64,000 bases of DNA from Euryarchaeota archaeon UBA24 (GTDB lineage: Archaea; Halobacteriota; Halobacteria; Halobacteriales; Hikarchaeaceae), in the NCBI GenBank assembly GCA_002503845.1, contig DASO01000010.1:122935-186934 (forward strand), in the 5' to 3' direction. Position 1 is the stretch's first letter; each line of letters opens with the position of its first letter. This document shows, one piece after another, positions 1 through 9,839 of this stretch. The notes beneath the pieces were generated by a model. It worked only from the letters and a program-made list of their open reading frames with translations. It made no database searches and had not been told where the DNA came from. Position numbers and translations under genes: made by a program.

Positions 1-1349
1 AGTTCTCCTGTTCGCATTGCCTCCTCCAATACTAGCATAATCTCTTGAGATCGTCCCACCGCAAAGGCGGGAATGATGACTTTTCCTCCGTTTTCCGTGG
101 TTGTTTTGACTATTTCAATAAGATTTTGTTCGGCTTGTTTTTGATCAGTTTGATAATCATTCCTCCCACCGTAAGTAGATTCAAGTATCAGAGTTTCGAC
201 CCGTGGGAAATCGGTTACGGCTCCATTGAATAAACGGGTTCCACGGTAGTGTATGTCCCCTGAAAAACATATGTTATATAGGCCATCCCCAATATGGAAA
301 TGGGCTATCGAAGATCCCAGAATATGTCCGGCATTGTGCAAAGTTACTTTTATATCAGGTGCGATATCAGTGACACTTCCATAGGGGATGGTGATTGTGT
401 GTTTTATCGCTTCCCGGATCATTTCGGACGTGTAAGGAGGCGTCCTGCCTTCTTGGGCAGCAACATCTAGATAATCAAGAGTGAGGAGACCCATGAGGTC
501 TCGAGTGGGTTCTGTGGCGTAAATTGGACCATCGTATCCATAACGGAAAAGAAGAGGTATGAAAGCAGAATGATCGAGATGTGCGTGAGTGAGGACTACT
601 GCATCTATAGAGTTCGCTCCAGCTCCAAGAGCTTCTGATACGTGGAGATATGGAAACTCATCTTCAGATCCTGGTTTGTCACCACAATCGATTAAAATTC
701 GTGTCTCGGGTGTGGAAAGTAAAAAACTAGCTCGTCCAACTTCTTGGCAGCATCCCAGAGTGGTCAATCTGACCCATTTATCAGAGGATTTTTTAGGTCT
801 GTGAATATGGCGCCCTACTCTTTCAAGAATGGATCTTCGTTCTTTTCTCTGTTGTTTTAGGAAATTTCTAACGTTAGAAACTACAGTGGAATCGATAGGA
901 GGGGCTCGCACAACATCTGGCGTCCATCCGATTTGTTGTGTTATTTCGCGCATAGTAGACCCATGTCTTCCAATGACCATTCCAGGCCTAGTTGCTTCAA
1001 TTAAAACTTCTCCAGTATCTTCATGGAAATCAAGGCTAGTCACGTTGGCTTCTTTGGGTATGATTTTATGAATAATTTCTTCTGTTTGTTTAGGGGGAAG
1101 AAGGGAGTCCAAATCAGGACGGATTGTGATTCTTTTTTGGAGACTACTGGCAAGGGTTCGAACAATATCACCACTTTCGGCGAATTTTTTGGGATCTGAG
1201 GTATATACGACTAGCTCAGGTCCTTCATAATTGACCGAGGAAATGGAAAGGTTTTCGGGTAATATATCAAGAATTTTTTCGTGGATGGATTCTAGTTTTT
1301 TATCTACTTCATTCATTGCTATGAAATCTTTCAGGGGAATCTTGGACAT
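1..1349 (-). CDS. fttA: aCPSF1/FttA transcription termination ribonuclease, C-terminus cut by window edge
   Basis: Archaeal CPSF73-like endonuclease that cleaves nascent RNA at U-rich sites and terminates transcription. I translated it from the minus strand: 449 codons are open to the window edge, so roughly the last 190 residues of a usual ~640-residue protein are outside. The N-terminal ~150 residues form the KH region, with a KH loop (I-G-R-H-G) near residues 126-130. The metallo-beta-lactamase core follows, with HAHLDH at about 255-260 binding two zinc ions, a downstream GHILGSS, and a beta-CASP segment containing AFAVGRSQE. The start is the ATG at 1349. The gene is divergent from proS with a 173-bp gap. 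The KH + MBL + beta-CASP order makes the family call secure. Confidence 0.95.
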   Translation of the reverse strand, partial: MSKIPLKDFIAMNEVDKKLESIHEKILDILPENLSISSVNYEGPELVVYTSDPKKFAESGDIVRTLASSLQKRITIRPDLDSLLPPKQTEEIIHKIIPKEANVTSLDFHEDTGEVLIEATRPGMVIGRHGSTMREITQQIGWTPDVVRAPPIDSTVVSNVRNFLKQQRKERRSILERVGRHIHRPKKSSDKWVRLTTLGCCQEVGRASFLLSTPETRILIDCGDKPGSEDEFPYLHVSEALGAGANSIDAVVLTHAHLDHSAFIPLLFRYGYDGPIYATEPTRDLMGLLTLDYLDVAAQEGRTPPYTSEMIREAIKHTITIPYGSVTDIAPDIKVTLHNAGHILGSSIAHFHIGDGLYNICFSGDIHYRGTRLFNGAVTDFPRVETLILESTYGGRNDYQTDQKQAEQNLIEIVKTTTENGGKVIIPAFAVGRSQEIMLVLEEAMRTGE

Positions 1350-1448
1350 CTTGAGCACTGTGGTAAGTAGCCCTCTAGAAAACCAAAGATAGAATATTAC
1401 CCAACATAGGAGACGGGTAAAATCCGCTGGTATGTTTACACCGGGTGA

Positions 1449-1457
1449 TTATAAAAA
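1449..1457 (+). promoter_or_regulatory. TATA box of proS
   Basis: TTATAAAAA is the best archaeal TATA element in the gap between fttA and proS. It would put transcription start near 1480, about 40 nt before the proS ATG at 1523. It lies inside an in-frame upstream extension that opens with GTG at 1445, so that longer reading cannot be the real start. Confidence 0.6.
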
Positions 1458-1522
1458 CTTTTTCAACAGAGGAGAACAGAAAAATCGGAAAGGGTTACTC
1501 TTATGAGGTAGAAAGAGTGTCT

Positions 1523-2974
1523 ATGAGAGGCGAACAGGAGCTTGGTATTTCCAATTCTAAAAATGAAAGTCCAGGAGAATGGTATGCAGAAGTTGTCAAG
1601 AAAGCCGAGATTGCTGATTACTCCCCAGTAGGAGGATTTATTATTGTACGTCCAAGGGGAATCTCCCTATGGGAATCGATCCGTTTTCATTTAGATTCAT
1701 GGTTTCGAGAAACCGGAGTTGAAAATGCCTATTTCCCGGTTTTGATTCCCGAGAAATATCTTGAGCGTGAAAAAGAAATTATCGCGGGTTTTGATCCGGA
1801 AGTGGCGTGGGTCACACATGGGGGGGAAGAAGAATTAGGAGAAAGACTTGCTGTTCGCCCTACTTCTGAATCTATTATTGCCCCATTTATGGCGCGCTGG
1901 GTAAGAAGTCATAGAGATCTTCCACTCAGATTGAATCAGTGGTGTTCGGTGGTGAGATGGGAGGCCACAGAAACCAAACCATTCTTTAGAACGAAAGAAT
2001 TTCTTTGGCAAGAAGGGCATACTGCGCACAAAAATCGAGATGATGCATGGGCAGAAACCATTCAGCGATTGGATCAATATGAAAGACTATATCGAGAAAT
2101 ATTGGCCATTCCCGTACTGAAGGGGAGAAAACCAGAACATGACAAATTCCCAGGGGCAGAAACGACCAGTACAGTGGAGGCTTTAATGCCAGATGGGAAA
2201 TCAGTTCAAGGGGGAACAAGTCACTACCTAGGGACAACTTTTTCAAAGGCTTTTGAAATCGGATATGTGGATGAAAATGAAGAGAATCAGCTTGTTCATA
2301 CAACGTCGTGGGGGCTTTCCTGGAGAGCGATAGGAGCACTCATAATGACACATTCGGACGACCAGGGTTTGGTACTTCCACCTGCCATTGCCCCGGAGCA
2401 AATAGTTATTGTCCCCATTTGGAAAGGCGATAAACGGGAAGAAGTTATGGAATATGCTAGAGAAATTCAAAAAGCATTGTCAGAATTCAGGGTCCAATTG
2501 GATGACAGAGATGAGAAAAATCCGGGTTTCAAATTTAATGAATGGGAATTAAAAGGGGTACCAATAAGAATTGAAATTGGTCCGAAAGAGGTAGAAAATA
2601 GAACAATAACATTGGTACATAGACCGGATGGAGAACGCCATTTGATTGAGATAGAAGGTGTCGAAGATGCGATGAGATCCCACCTTGAGAAAATCTATGA
2701 GAAATTATACCAACGTGCTTTTGATAGCCTCCAAGAGAACATTCACGAAGTGTCAAACGAAGTAGAGCTTGTAGATAAATTGACTAGTCAAGGGGGATAT
2801 GCAAAAACGCCGTGGTGTGGGGAAGAGGGGTGTGAAGAAACAGTTAAGGAAAAAATTGCAGCGAGTATTGTTATGATACCGTCGGAAATGGAGGGGAAGG
2901 TGCAAAAAGGAGATTTATGTTCGGTGTGTGGAAGTGATGCGAAAGAAATTGTTTATTTTGCTAAAAAATATTAA
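1523..2974 (+). CDS. proS: Prolyl-tRNA synthetase
   Basis: Cytosolic class II aminoacyl-tRNA synthetase charging tRNA-Pro; 483 residues, the compact archaeal/eukaryotic-type enzyme without the bacterial editing insert. Visible signatures are the TSE loop (about 114-116), class II motif 2 with RWEATETKPFFRTKEF (145-160), an anticodon-binding domain around 290-390, and a C-terminal zinc domain with four cysteines (WCGEEGC and CSVCG) ending in a conserved Tyr. I chose the ATG at 1523 because homologues begin with this EQELGI-type segment and because a TATA box lies in the upstream extension. It stands alone on its strand, with an AT-rich promoter region for gltB after it. Confidence 0.97.
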   Translation: MRGEQELGISNSKNESPGEWYAEVVKKAEIADYSPVGGFIIVRPRGISLWESIRFHLDSWFRETGVENAYFPVLIPEKYLEREKEIIAGFDPEVAWVTHGGEEELGERLAVRPTSESIIAPFMARWVRSHRDLPLRLNQWCSVVRWEATETKPFFRTKEFLWQEGHTAHKNRDDAWAETIQRLDQYERLYREILAIPVLKGRKPEHDKFPGAETTSTVEALMPDGKSVQGGTSHYLGTTFSKAFEIGYVDENEENQLVHTTSWGLSWRAIGALIMTHSDDQGLVLPPAIAPEQIVIVPIWKGDKREEVMEYAREIQKALSEFRVQLDDRDEKNPGFKFNEWELKGVPIRIEIGPKEVENRTITLVHRPDGERHLIEIEGVEDAMRSHLEKIYEKLYQRAFDSLQENIHEVSNEVELVDKLTSQGGYAKTPWCGEEGCEETVKEKIAASIVMIPSEMEGKVQKGDLCSVCGSDAKEIVYFAKKY

Positions 2975-3050
2975 TATTCTGATAAAAGATATAATGTCAT
3001 TAATTATGTTAATGTGATACACATATACATATATAATCATAGGAATAGAA

Positions 3051-3057
3051 TTATATA
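3051..3057 (+). promoter_or_regulatory. TATA box of gltB
   Basis: TTATATA is centred 26 nt before the ATG at 3080, the spacing expected for a leaderless archaeal mRNA. This favours ATG 3080 over the in-frame TTG at 3074. The whole 3000-3060 stretch is AT-rich with further TATA-like words (3031-3037), so the exact element is uncertain. Confidence 0.45.
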
Positions 3058-3079
3058 GAAAGGCAGGTATTATTTGTAT

Positions 3080-6000
3080 ATGGTGGCCAATTTAGCGAGG
3101 AGCTGTGAGCCCGCTCTGCTGATAAATCCAAAAGAAGAAAGATCGAGTTGCGGAGTGGGGGCTGTTATGGATCTAGGAGGGAGGAGGCGGCACTCTGTGG
3201 TCGAAATGGGAATGGAAGTGCTATCCAATATGATACATAGGGGCGCTATTGGGATAGAAAAAGATGCAGGGGATGGTGCAGGGATAATGTTGCAGGTCCC
3301 GCATGAGTTCTTTAAACAAGTGATTCCTATCGAAATTCCAAGTCAGTATGGAACTGGATTGGTCTTTTTTCCACAGGAGGGGAAGGAAATAATAAATTTG
3401 AAAAACATAATTGAGGAGAAACTATCAGAGCAGGGACTAGAAGTGAGATATTGGAGAGGTGTCCCAACGGACAATCGAATTCTCCCACAAACAGTAAGGG
3501 ATTCTGAACCAGCAATATTCCAGCCATTTGTTGTAGGAAAAGGGCACACGGATGAAGAGTTCGACAGGAGATTATATATAGGACGTAGGATGATTGAAAA
3601 AGAAATCCAAATGTCGAACATAAAAGGAAAAGAGAGCTTTTGGATTTGTTCCCTTGATCGAAGAATAATCGTGTACAAAGGATTGCTTAGGGGGAATCAG
3701 ATAGATGAGTATTACAAAGACCTCAAAGATGAGAATTTAAAAACTAGTTTTGCCCTCATTCATATTCGGTTTTCAACTAACACTAGTAGCTCTTGGAATT
3801 TGGCCCACCCATATCGTAGATTAATTCACAATGGGGAATTCAACACCATTAAGGGAAATGTAAATTGGATGAATGCCAGAGAAGCTGATTTGGAACATCC
3901 TGAATTTGGAGAACGTATAGAGGGATTAAAGCCAATAATTGCGGATAGAAATCAATCAGATAGTGCTTCATTAGATAATGTTCTAGAATTATTATTAGCT
4001 ACAGGGAGGGGTTTGCCTCATGCGTTGAGAATGTTAATTCCAGACGCCTGGCAAGAGGATGCGAATTTAGTAGATGAAGAACGGAAAGACTGGTATAAGT
4101 TTCATGCATCGTTAGTAGAACCATGGGACGGTCCATCGCTAGTTATTGCAACAGATGGGGAACGGGTAGGTGCGATTCTCGATAGAAATGGGTTGAGGCC
4201 TTGTAGATATGATGTGACTTCAGATAATATACTTGTCATGGCAAGTGAGGCGGGTGTTTTGGATATGCCTCCAGAAAAAATAATCAGAAGAGGTCGACTA
4301 GGACCGGGGCAACTATTTTTAGCAGAGCCGGGTAAAGGCATATATTCTGAAGAGGAAATATTAAAAGAATTTTCAGATTCAAAATATAAAAAATGGGTAG
4401 AATCTAAGCAGATTAGATTAGAAGAGTTGGTAGAAAGAAGTACAAAACCGAGAGGATCAATTAAGGAACTAAGATCGTATCAAGCTGCGTTTGGGTATAC
4501 ATACGATGAATTAGACCGGCTGATCAAACCCATGCTCGAAACGGGGAAGGATCCTGTTGGATCCATGGGGGACGATACACCATTGGCGATTTTATCAGAG
4601 TTTAATCGGCCTTTATCTAGCTACTTTAGGCAATTATTTGCCCAGGTGACAAACCCCCCTGTGGACAATATAAGAGAGAGTTTAGTCTTTAGTTTAGAAA
4701 CTAGAATTGGGCATAAACGAAATATATTGGAGGAATCAGAAGATCATGCGAAGCAATTGGTTTTGAAGAGTCCCATATTGACAGATGGGGATGTAAACAC
4801 CATTCTACACGGAGGGCACAGCCTGAAAGTGGGGACTGTCGAGATTACATATGATGGAGAAGACCTAGAGAAATCGCTTGAAAGCATTCGAGGAGAATGT
4901 GTAGAAAAAGTAAAAACGGGAGTGGAAATTCTTGTATTAACAGATAGAAATGTAGATAAAAATAAATTTCCCATACCAAGTTTACTAGCTGTAAGTAGTG
5001 TACATCATCACTTGGTTCGGGAGGGATTACGCACGCGTGTTGGGATTGTGGTGGAGTCAGGAGATCCTAGAACCGTTCACCAGATGGCCACACTGATAGG
5101 TCATGGGGCAGGAGCAATTAATCCGTATTTGGCTTATCAGACAATAGAAAGTATAGTGGATGGGTCAGAGGGATGTAGTGTAGACGAATCAATTGAAGCG
5201 TACATAAAAGCTTTAGAAGAAGGACTGCTCAAAGTTATGTCTAAGATAGGAATTTCAACTATTGAGAGTTACAAGGGGGCTCAAACTTTTGAATCAATTG
5301 GGTTAAATTCTAAGTTAATAGATGAACATTTCACAGGTACTGCGAATAGGATTGAAGGAATTGGGATAAAAGAAATTGAAGGACAAATAAGGGAAAGGCA
5401 CCAGGCAGGGTTTAGTAGTGGATTGGATCTGGAAAGACAAGGGGAATTTGAATTTCGAACGACTGGAATTCATCATCAATGGAACCCAAAAACTATTTCC
5501 AGCTTACAACAAGCTGTCCGAACGGGAGAATATGCAAAATATCAAGAATTTGCAGAACTCATTAATGAACAGAACGGGAACTTTCAAACATTGAGAGGGC
5601 TTTTGGAATTCAAGCCAAATAAGGAACCGGTTTTGATTGAAGAAGTGGAATCAGTAGCATCCATTGTGCAAAGATTTTCATCTGCTGCCATGTCACTTGG
5701 TAGTCTGTCCGAAGAAGCACATGAAAATACGGCGATTGGAATGAATCGAATAGGGGGAAAATCAAATACTGGTGAGGGGGGAGAACCCCCAGAACGTTTT
5801 GGTACGGAAAGAGGATGTTCGGTGAAACAAGTTGCATCAGGGAGATTTGGAGTTACTTCATACTATTTGGCTTCCGCAAATGAGTTGCAGATAAAAATGG
5901 CCCAAGGATCAAAGCCAGGAGAAGGTGGACAATTGCCGGGTCACAAAGTGAATGAGATGATCGCGAGGGTTCGTCGGTCTGTTCCAGGAGTTGGGCTGAT

Positions 6001-7564
6001 ATCACCGCCACCCCAACACGACATATACTCAATTGAAGATTTGAAGCAGCTCATATATGATCTGAAATGTTCTAACCCAAAAGCAGACATAAATGTTAAA
6101 TTGGTTGCGGAGGCCGGGATAGGTCAGATAGCTGCAGGAGTGGCAAAGGCAAATGCGGATGTGATACATATTTCAGGGCATTCGGGAGGTACGGGTGCGA
6201 GTCCTAAAACATCGATAAAACATGCAGGATCTCCGTGGGAATTGGGGTTGTCTGAAGCCAATCAAATGCTCTGTGCTACGGGATTGAGATCTAGAGTAAA
6301 ACTTGCAGTAGATGGAGGAATAAAAACGGGGCGGGATGTTGCCATAGCAGCCATGCTGGGTGCAGAAGAATATGTGTTTGGTACCGGTGGTCTGGTCGCA
6401 GGTGGATGTGTAATGGCGCGTCAATGTCACAATAATACTTGCCCAGTTGGAATTGCAACGCAAGATCCAAAACTTCGTGATCGTTTCAAGGGAGAACCAG
6501 AACACGTGATGAACTATATGGAATTTATTGCACGGGATTTACGGGAGATTATGGCATCTCTTGGGTTTAGAAAAATGGAGGAGATGATAGGGAGGGCGAA
6601 TCTATTACAGCAACGGGAAGTGGATAGGGGCTTTAAAGCTGAAACTCTTGATTTGTCTCCGTTAATCGCTAGAATAACTGGAACGGATAGATACAAGACA
6701 CGTCAACAAACTCATTTGGTAGAGAATTCAATTGATTGGGAGGTCATAGAGAAATGCGAAGGGGCAATATCCAAAAAAGAATCGGTAGAAATAGGTGATT
6801 TGGATCTAAAAACTTCGAATCGGGCTTTTGGAACTATTCTGTCGAATAGAATCTCGAAAATGCATGGAGAAGGGGGCCTACCAGAGGATACCATAATAAT
6901 TAAATCGAGAGGAACAGCAGGGCAGAGTTTCGGTGCATTTCTAGCTCGGGGAATAACAATCTTAATGGAAGGGATAGGAAATGACTATGTGGGGAAGGGA
7001 TTATCAGGAGGGAAAATTGCAATTAGGACTCCCGGAAATTCAGGGTTCGTTGCGGAAGAAAATACCATCATAGGAAATGTGGCACTGTACGGAGCTACGG
7101 AGGGTGAGTTGTACGTAAATGGTCTTGCTGGGGAAAGATTTGCAGTGAGGAATTCAGGGGCAAAAGCAGTGGTTGAGGGGGTCGGGGATCACGGGTGCGA
7201 GTATATGACAGGGGGTGTCGTTGTAGTACTAGGAGAAACTGGAAAGAATTTTGCCGCGGGGATGTCGGGAGGAATTGCGTATGTGTATGATCCAGAGGCA
7301 CGATTGAATAAGTATTGTAATTCAGAGATTTGTGATATCGCAGTGGTGTTAGAAGAATCGGATGAAAAAATGATAAAACGTCTGTTGCAAAATCATGTGG
7401 CATATACAGAATCAAGGCTAGCAAAGAGTATACTAGAAGCCTGGGAAAATGAACGCAGGTCTTTTGTCAAAGTTATGCCCGAAGCTTATTTGGAAGCTAT
7501 TGGAAAATGGCCGGATGCAGATGTTAGAAAAACACTCCCAGTTGCCGTGGCAGATGCTGCGTAG
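3080..7564 (+). CDS. gltB: Glutamate synthase, large (ferredoxin-type) subunit
   Basis: Makes two glutamates from glutamine and 2-oxoglutarate; 1,494 residues in the cytoplasm. Domains in order: Ntn-type class II amidotransferase (about 24-420), with Cys24 in SSCGVG as the nucleophile after removal of a short propeptide; the central domain; the FMN/TIM-barrel synthase domain (about 840-1210); and the GXGXG beta-helix (about 1260-1440). A 3Fe-4S cluster is shown by the C-x5-C-x4-C spacing in CVMARQCHNNTC near 1109-1120. No small NADPH subunit (gltD) lies near, so electrons probably come from ferredoxin, as proposed for stand-alone GltB. The start follows the TATA box at 3051. A short inverted repeat separates it from egsA. 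Confidence 0.97.
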   Translation: MVANLARSCEPALLINPKEERSSCGVGAVMDLGGRRRHSVVEMGMEVLSNMIHRGAIGIEKDAGDGAGIMLQVPHEFFKQVIPIEIPSQYGTGLVFFPQEGKEIINLKNIIEEKLSEQGLEVRYWRGVPTDNRILPQTVRDSEPAIFQPFVVGKGHTDEEFDRRLYIGRRMIEKEIQMSNIKGKESFWICSLDRRIIVYKGLLRGNQIDEYYKDLKDENLKTSFALIHIRFSTNTSSSWNLAHPYRRLIHNGEFNTIKGNVNWMNAREADLEHPEFGERIEGLKPIIADRNQSDSASLDNVLELLLATGRGLPHALRMLIPDAWQEDANLVDEERKDWYKFHASLVEPWDGPSLVIATDGERVGAILDRNGLRPCRYDVTSDNILVMASEAGVLDMPPEKIIRRGRLGPGQLFLAEPGKGIYSEEEILKEFSDSKYKKWVESKQIRLEELVERSTKPRGSIKELRSYQAAFGYTYDELDRLIKPMLETGKDPVGSMGDDTPLAILSEFNRPLSSYFRQLFAQVTNPPVDNIRESLVFSLETRIGHKRNILEESEDHAKQLVLKSPILTDGDVNTILHGGHSLKVGTVEITYDGEDLEKSLESIRGECVEKVKTGVEILVLTDRNVDKNKFPIPSLLAVSSVHHHLVREGLRTRVGIVVESGDPRTVHQMATLIGHGAGAINPYLAYQTIESIVDGSEGCSVDESIEAYIKALEEGLLKVMSKIGISTIESYKGAQTFESIGLNSKLIDEHFTGTANRIEGIGIKEIEGQIRERHQAGFSSGLDLERQGEFEFRTTGIHHQWNPKTISSLQQAVRTGEYAKYQEFAELINEQNGNFQTLRGLLEFKPNKEPVLIEEVESVASIVQRFSSAAMSLGSLSEEAHENTAIGMNRIGGKSNTGEGGEPPERFGTERGCSVKQVASGRFGVTSYYLASANELQIKMAQGSKPGEGGQLPGHKVNEMIARVRRSVPGVGLISPPPQHDIYSIEDLKQLIYDLKCSNPKADINVKLVAEAGIGQIAAGVAKANADVIHISGHSGGTGASPKTSIKHAGSPWELGLSEANQMLCATGLRSRVKLAVDGGIKTGRDVAIAAMLGAEEYVFGTGGLVAGGCVMARQCHNNTCPVGIATQDPKLRDRFKGEPEHVMNYMEFIARDLREIMASLGFRKMEEMIGRANLLQQREVDRGFKAETLDLSPLIARITGTDRYKTRQQTHLVENSIDWEVIEKCEGAISKKESVEIGDLDLKTSNRAFGTILSNRISKMHGEGGLPEDTIIIKSRGTAGQSFGAFLARGITILMEGIGNDYVGKGLSGGKIAIRTPGNSGFVAEENTIIGNVALYGATEGELYVNGLAGERFAVRNSGAKAVVEGVGDHGCEYMTGGVVVVLGETGKNFAAGMSGGIAYVYDPEARLNKYCNSEICDIAVVLEESDEKMIKRLLQNHVAYTESRLAKSILEAWENERRSFVKVMPEAYLEAIGKWPDADVRKTLPVAVADAA

Positions 7565-7570
7565 TAAAAT

Positions 7571-7593
7571 ACTCAATACGTAAATAGTTGAGT
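7571..7593. repeat. Inverted repeat between gltB and egsA
   Basis: ACTCAA (7571-7576) and TTGAGT (7588-7593) are perfectly complementary with an 11-nt loop, starting a few bases after the gltB stop. It could be an mRNA 3' hairpin or a weak terminator. No T-run follows on the plus strand, so a terminator role is doubtful. Confidence 0.35.
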
Positions 7594-7624
7594 GATACAA
7601 GTAAAGTTAATATAGGACCTGGAT

Positions 7625-8683
7625 ATGACGAATACAGTTACCTGGAAGCAGCTCCCTCGAATAGTCTCACTAGGAGAGGGGGTTTTATCAGAAATGGCCC
7701 CCATAGTGAAAGAACTTCGTTTATCAGGAGATCCTTTGATAATCACTACTAAAACTCCAAAAATGGTTGCAGGTTCAGAGATTGTAGGAGATTTTGAGGA
7801 GAGGGGATATAGTCCCAAGATGGTTGTGGTAAAATCAGAAGGAATGAAAGAAGTCGAGAGAGTCATACGAGAGCTAAACAAAGATGATTTTGGCTTTGTG
7901 ATAGGGGTAGGAGGTGGAAAGCCAATAGATATTGCAAAAATAGCCAGTGGGGAGCTTCACAAAGAATTTATTTCAGTTCCTACAGTGGCTAGTCATGATG
8001 GGATTGCAAGTAGCAGGGCTTCAATACCAGATGGGGAAGTGCAACATAGCATTACTGCAAAACCTCCAATTGCAATCATAGCAGATACAAAAGTTATAGT
8101 GGGTTCGCCCTGGAAACTAACCAGTGCAGGATGCGCAGATATAATATCTAATTTCACTGCAGTGAAGGACTGGAAGTTGGCGAAACTGCAGGGGGAAACT
8201 GAATATTCAGAATACGCAGCTGCATTATCCGAGATGACAGCGGAGATGCTTATTCAGAATGTGGATTTAATTCTGAAGAAATCGGAGAAGTCAATTTTTA
8301 TCGTAATGAAAGCACTTGTGTCATCAGGAGTTGCAATGAGTATTGCAGGTAGTTCCCACCCGGCGAGTGGGGGAGAACATTTGTTTAGTCACCAACTGAA
8401 TCGAGTAGCGGAGGGGGAGAGACTTCATGGGCATCAAGTGGGGGTAGGGACCATATTGACTGAATATCTCCACTCTGGAGAATCGGGAGAATGGGGAAAA
8501 ATAAAAGATACGCTGAAAAAATTAGAGTGCCCAACGACTGCCGAGGAACTAGGGGTCACAAGAGAAAATATCATTAAGGCCCTATCGACCGCGCACGAAA
8601 TACGAGATAGACATACAATATTAGGGAAGGGTATTGGGGAAAAAGACGCAGAGATAGTAGCAGAAAAAACAGGAGTTATTTAA
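7625..8683 (+). CDS. egsA: sn-Glycerol-1-phosphate dehydrogenase
   Basis: Reduces dihydroxyacetone phosphate to sn-glycerol-1-phosphate, the step that fixes the archaeal stereochemistry of membrane lipids. The 352 residues show the iron/zinc-dependent alcohol dehydrogenase fold: NAD(P)-binding GVGGGKPID at 94-102, SHDG at 123-126, and metal-ligand segments around SSHPASGGEH (about 243-252) and HGHQVG. Length and motifs match archaeal G1PDH. It follows gltB by 60 bp and precedes a glycosyltransferase on the same strand. This gene is a secure archaeal marker. Confidence 0.96.
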   Translation: MTNTVTWKQLPRIVSLGEGVLSEMAPIVKELRLSGDPLIITTKTPKMVAGSEIVGDFEERGYSPKMVVVKSEGMKEVERVIRELNKDDFGFVIGVGGGKPIDIAKIASGELHKEFISVPTVASHDGIASSRASIPDGEVQHSITAKPPIAIIADTKVIVGSPWKLTSAGCADIISNFTAVKDWKLAKLQGETEYSEYAAALSEMTAEMLIQNVDLILKKSEKSIFIVMKALVSSGVAMSIAGSSHPASGGEHLFSHQLNRVAEGERLHGHQVGVGTILTEYLHSGESGEWGKIKDTLKKLECPTTAEELGVTRENIIKALSTAHEIRDRHTILGKGIGEKDAEIVAEKTGVI

Positions 8684-8735
8684 CGGAGAATACAGATCGA
8701 TGGTTATTTTTGAGTTCGATCTTCAATAAATATAC

Positions 8736-9839
8736 ATGCGAGTCGCAATTGTAGAGCGGCGGACTATCCACAAAGAAGGGGGGAGTTCTGCAAAAAGATT
8801 GCACACGGTGGCAGAATTGCTTGCTATAAAAGGGCATGCAGTTAGTTTTTATTGTCTTAAGTGGTGGGAAGAGGAAGATAGGGAGAAAATACACAATGGG
8901 GTGAGATATTACGCAGTATCAGAGAATATAGAAGATGTTGAATGGAGATTTGCAGCACAACTACCCTCAAAAATTAAAGAATATGAACCAGATGTGATAA
9001 TTGCAGATGGGACAGAACGGGCAGTGGTAATGGGATCAAAATTTACGTGTCTATTTTTGAGAAAACCACTTATATTGGATTTCTACAAACAAATTAAAAT
9101 TGGAAAAGGAAGTAAGAGAAAATCTGAACTCATTATGGGTTTAGCAGATCTAGTAGTAGTCCCATCGGAAATGATTCAAACGAGTGTGATAGAGGCGGGG
9201 TGTGAGGAGAAACTGATTGAAAAGCTACCAAACCCAATCAAGATCAAACCCATAAAGGATACAAAGAAAGAGAAGGTCGCAGATATTATTTACTCCAAAG
9301 TATTGGATAAAAATTGCAACTTGGAGACTTTTTTGTTGGCCCTAGCAGAGCTTCGTGATGTGAAATGGAAAGCTGCAATAATTGGAGAGGGTGAGATGAA
9401 GGAATTTTATGAGAGGCAAATAAAAGATTTAAGGATTTCACGCAGGGTAGAATTTTTGGGGGAAGTTCCCACAGAAAGGAAAATAGCAATTTTCAAGGGG
9501 GCACATGTTTGTGTGCACACGGCGGTGAAGAGTGGATTTCCCAAGGATTTTTTACTAGCTCTTGCTTGCGGGTGTGTGGGGATTGCAGAATATCACGAGA
9601 ATTCTAGTGCTCATGAATTAATAAGACCTAGAGAAAGGGGGTTTAGAATAACAGAAGGGGAAGTGTTGCATCAGACTATTAGAGAAGCTGCAAAATTACC
9701 TAGAAAAGAAATTGAAGATGGGTATTTTGGATATAGTGAAAAAAATTTTATAGAGAAATATATAGGACTCATTGAGAATGCAAAAAGAGTTAAATCGAGT
9801 GGATTGGTTAGAGATCAATCGGATATGGGAGTTCTTTAA
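8736..9839 (+). CDS. Glycosyltransferase, GT-B fold (GT4-like)
   Basis: Likely transfers a sugar from an activated donor to a lipid, glycan or protein acceptor; the substrate is unknown. The 367 residues have an N-terminal Rossmann half (RRTIHKEGGSSAKR glycine loop near 8-21) and a C-terminal donor half with IIGEGEMKEFYE (about 214-225), a VEFLGEVP strand, and the region where GT4 enzymes carry the EX7E motif (a clear EX7E is not obvious). No transmembrane segment is seen. Its last 32 bp overlap the 3' end of folCP on the opposite strand. Proximity to egsA suggests a cell-surface or lipid-related role, but that is inference. Confidence 0.75.
   Translation: MRVAIVERRTIHKEGGSSAKRLHTVAELLAIKGHAVSFYCLKWWEEEDREKIHNGVRYYAVSENIEDVEWRFAAQLPSKIKEYEPDVIIADGTERAVVMGSKFTCLFLRKPLILDFYKQIKIGKGSKRKSELIMGLADLVVVPSEMIQTSVIEAGCEEKLIEKLPNPIKIKPIKDTKKEKVADIIYSKVLDKNCNLETFLLALAELRDVKWKAAIIGEGEMKEFYERQIKDLRISRRVEFLGEVPTERKIAIFKGAHVCVHTAVKSGFPKDFLLALACGCVGIAEYHENSSAHELIRPRERGFRITEGEVLHQTIREAAKLPRKEIEDGYFGYSEKNFIEKYIGLIENAKRVKSSGLVRDQSDMGVL

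Noticed and set aside
1445-1522. 26-codon N-terminal extension of ProS
   Set aside because: It contains a strong TATA box and is absent from homologues.
7160-7220. G-runs suggesting G-quadruplexes
   Set aside because: GGG/GGGG words are common throughout plus-strand sequence as Gly codons, so they are not a specific signal.
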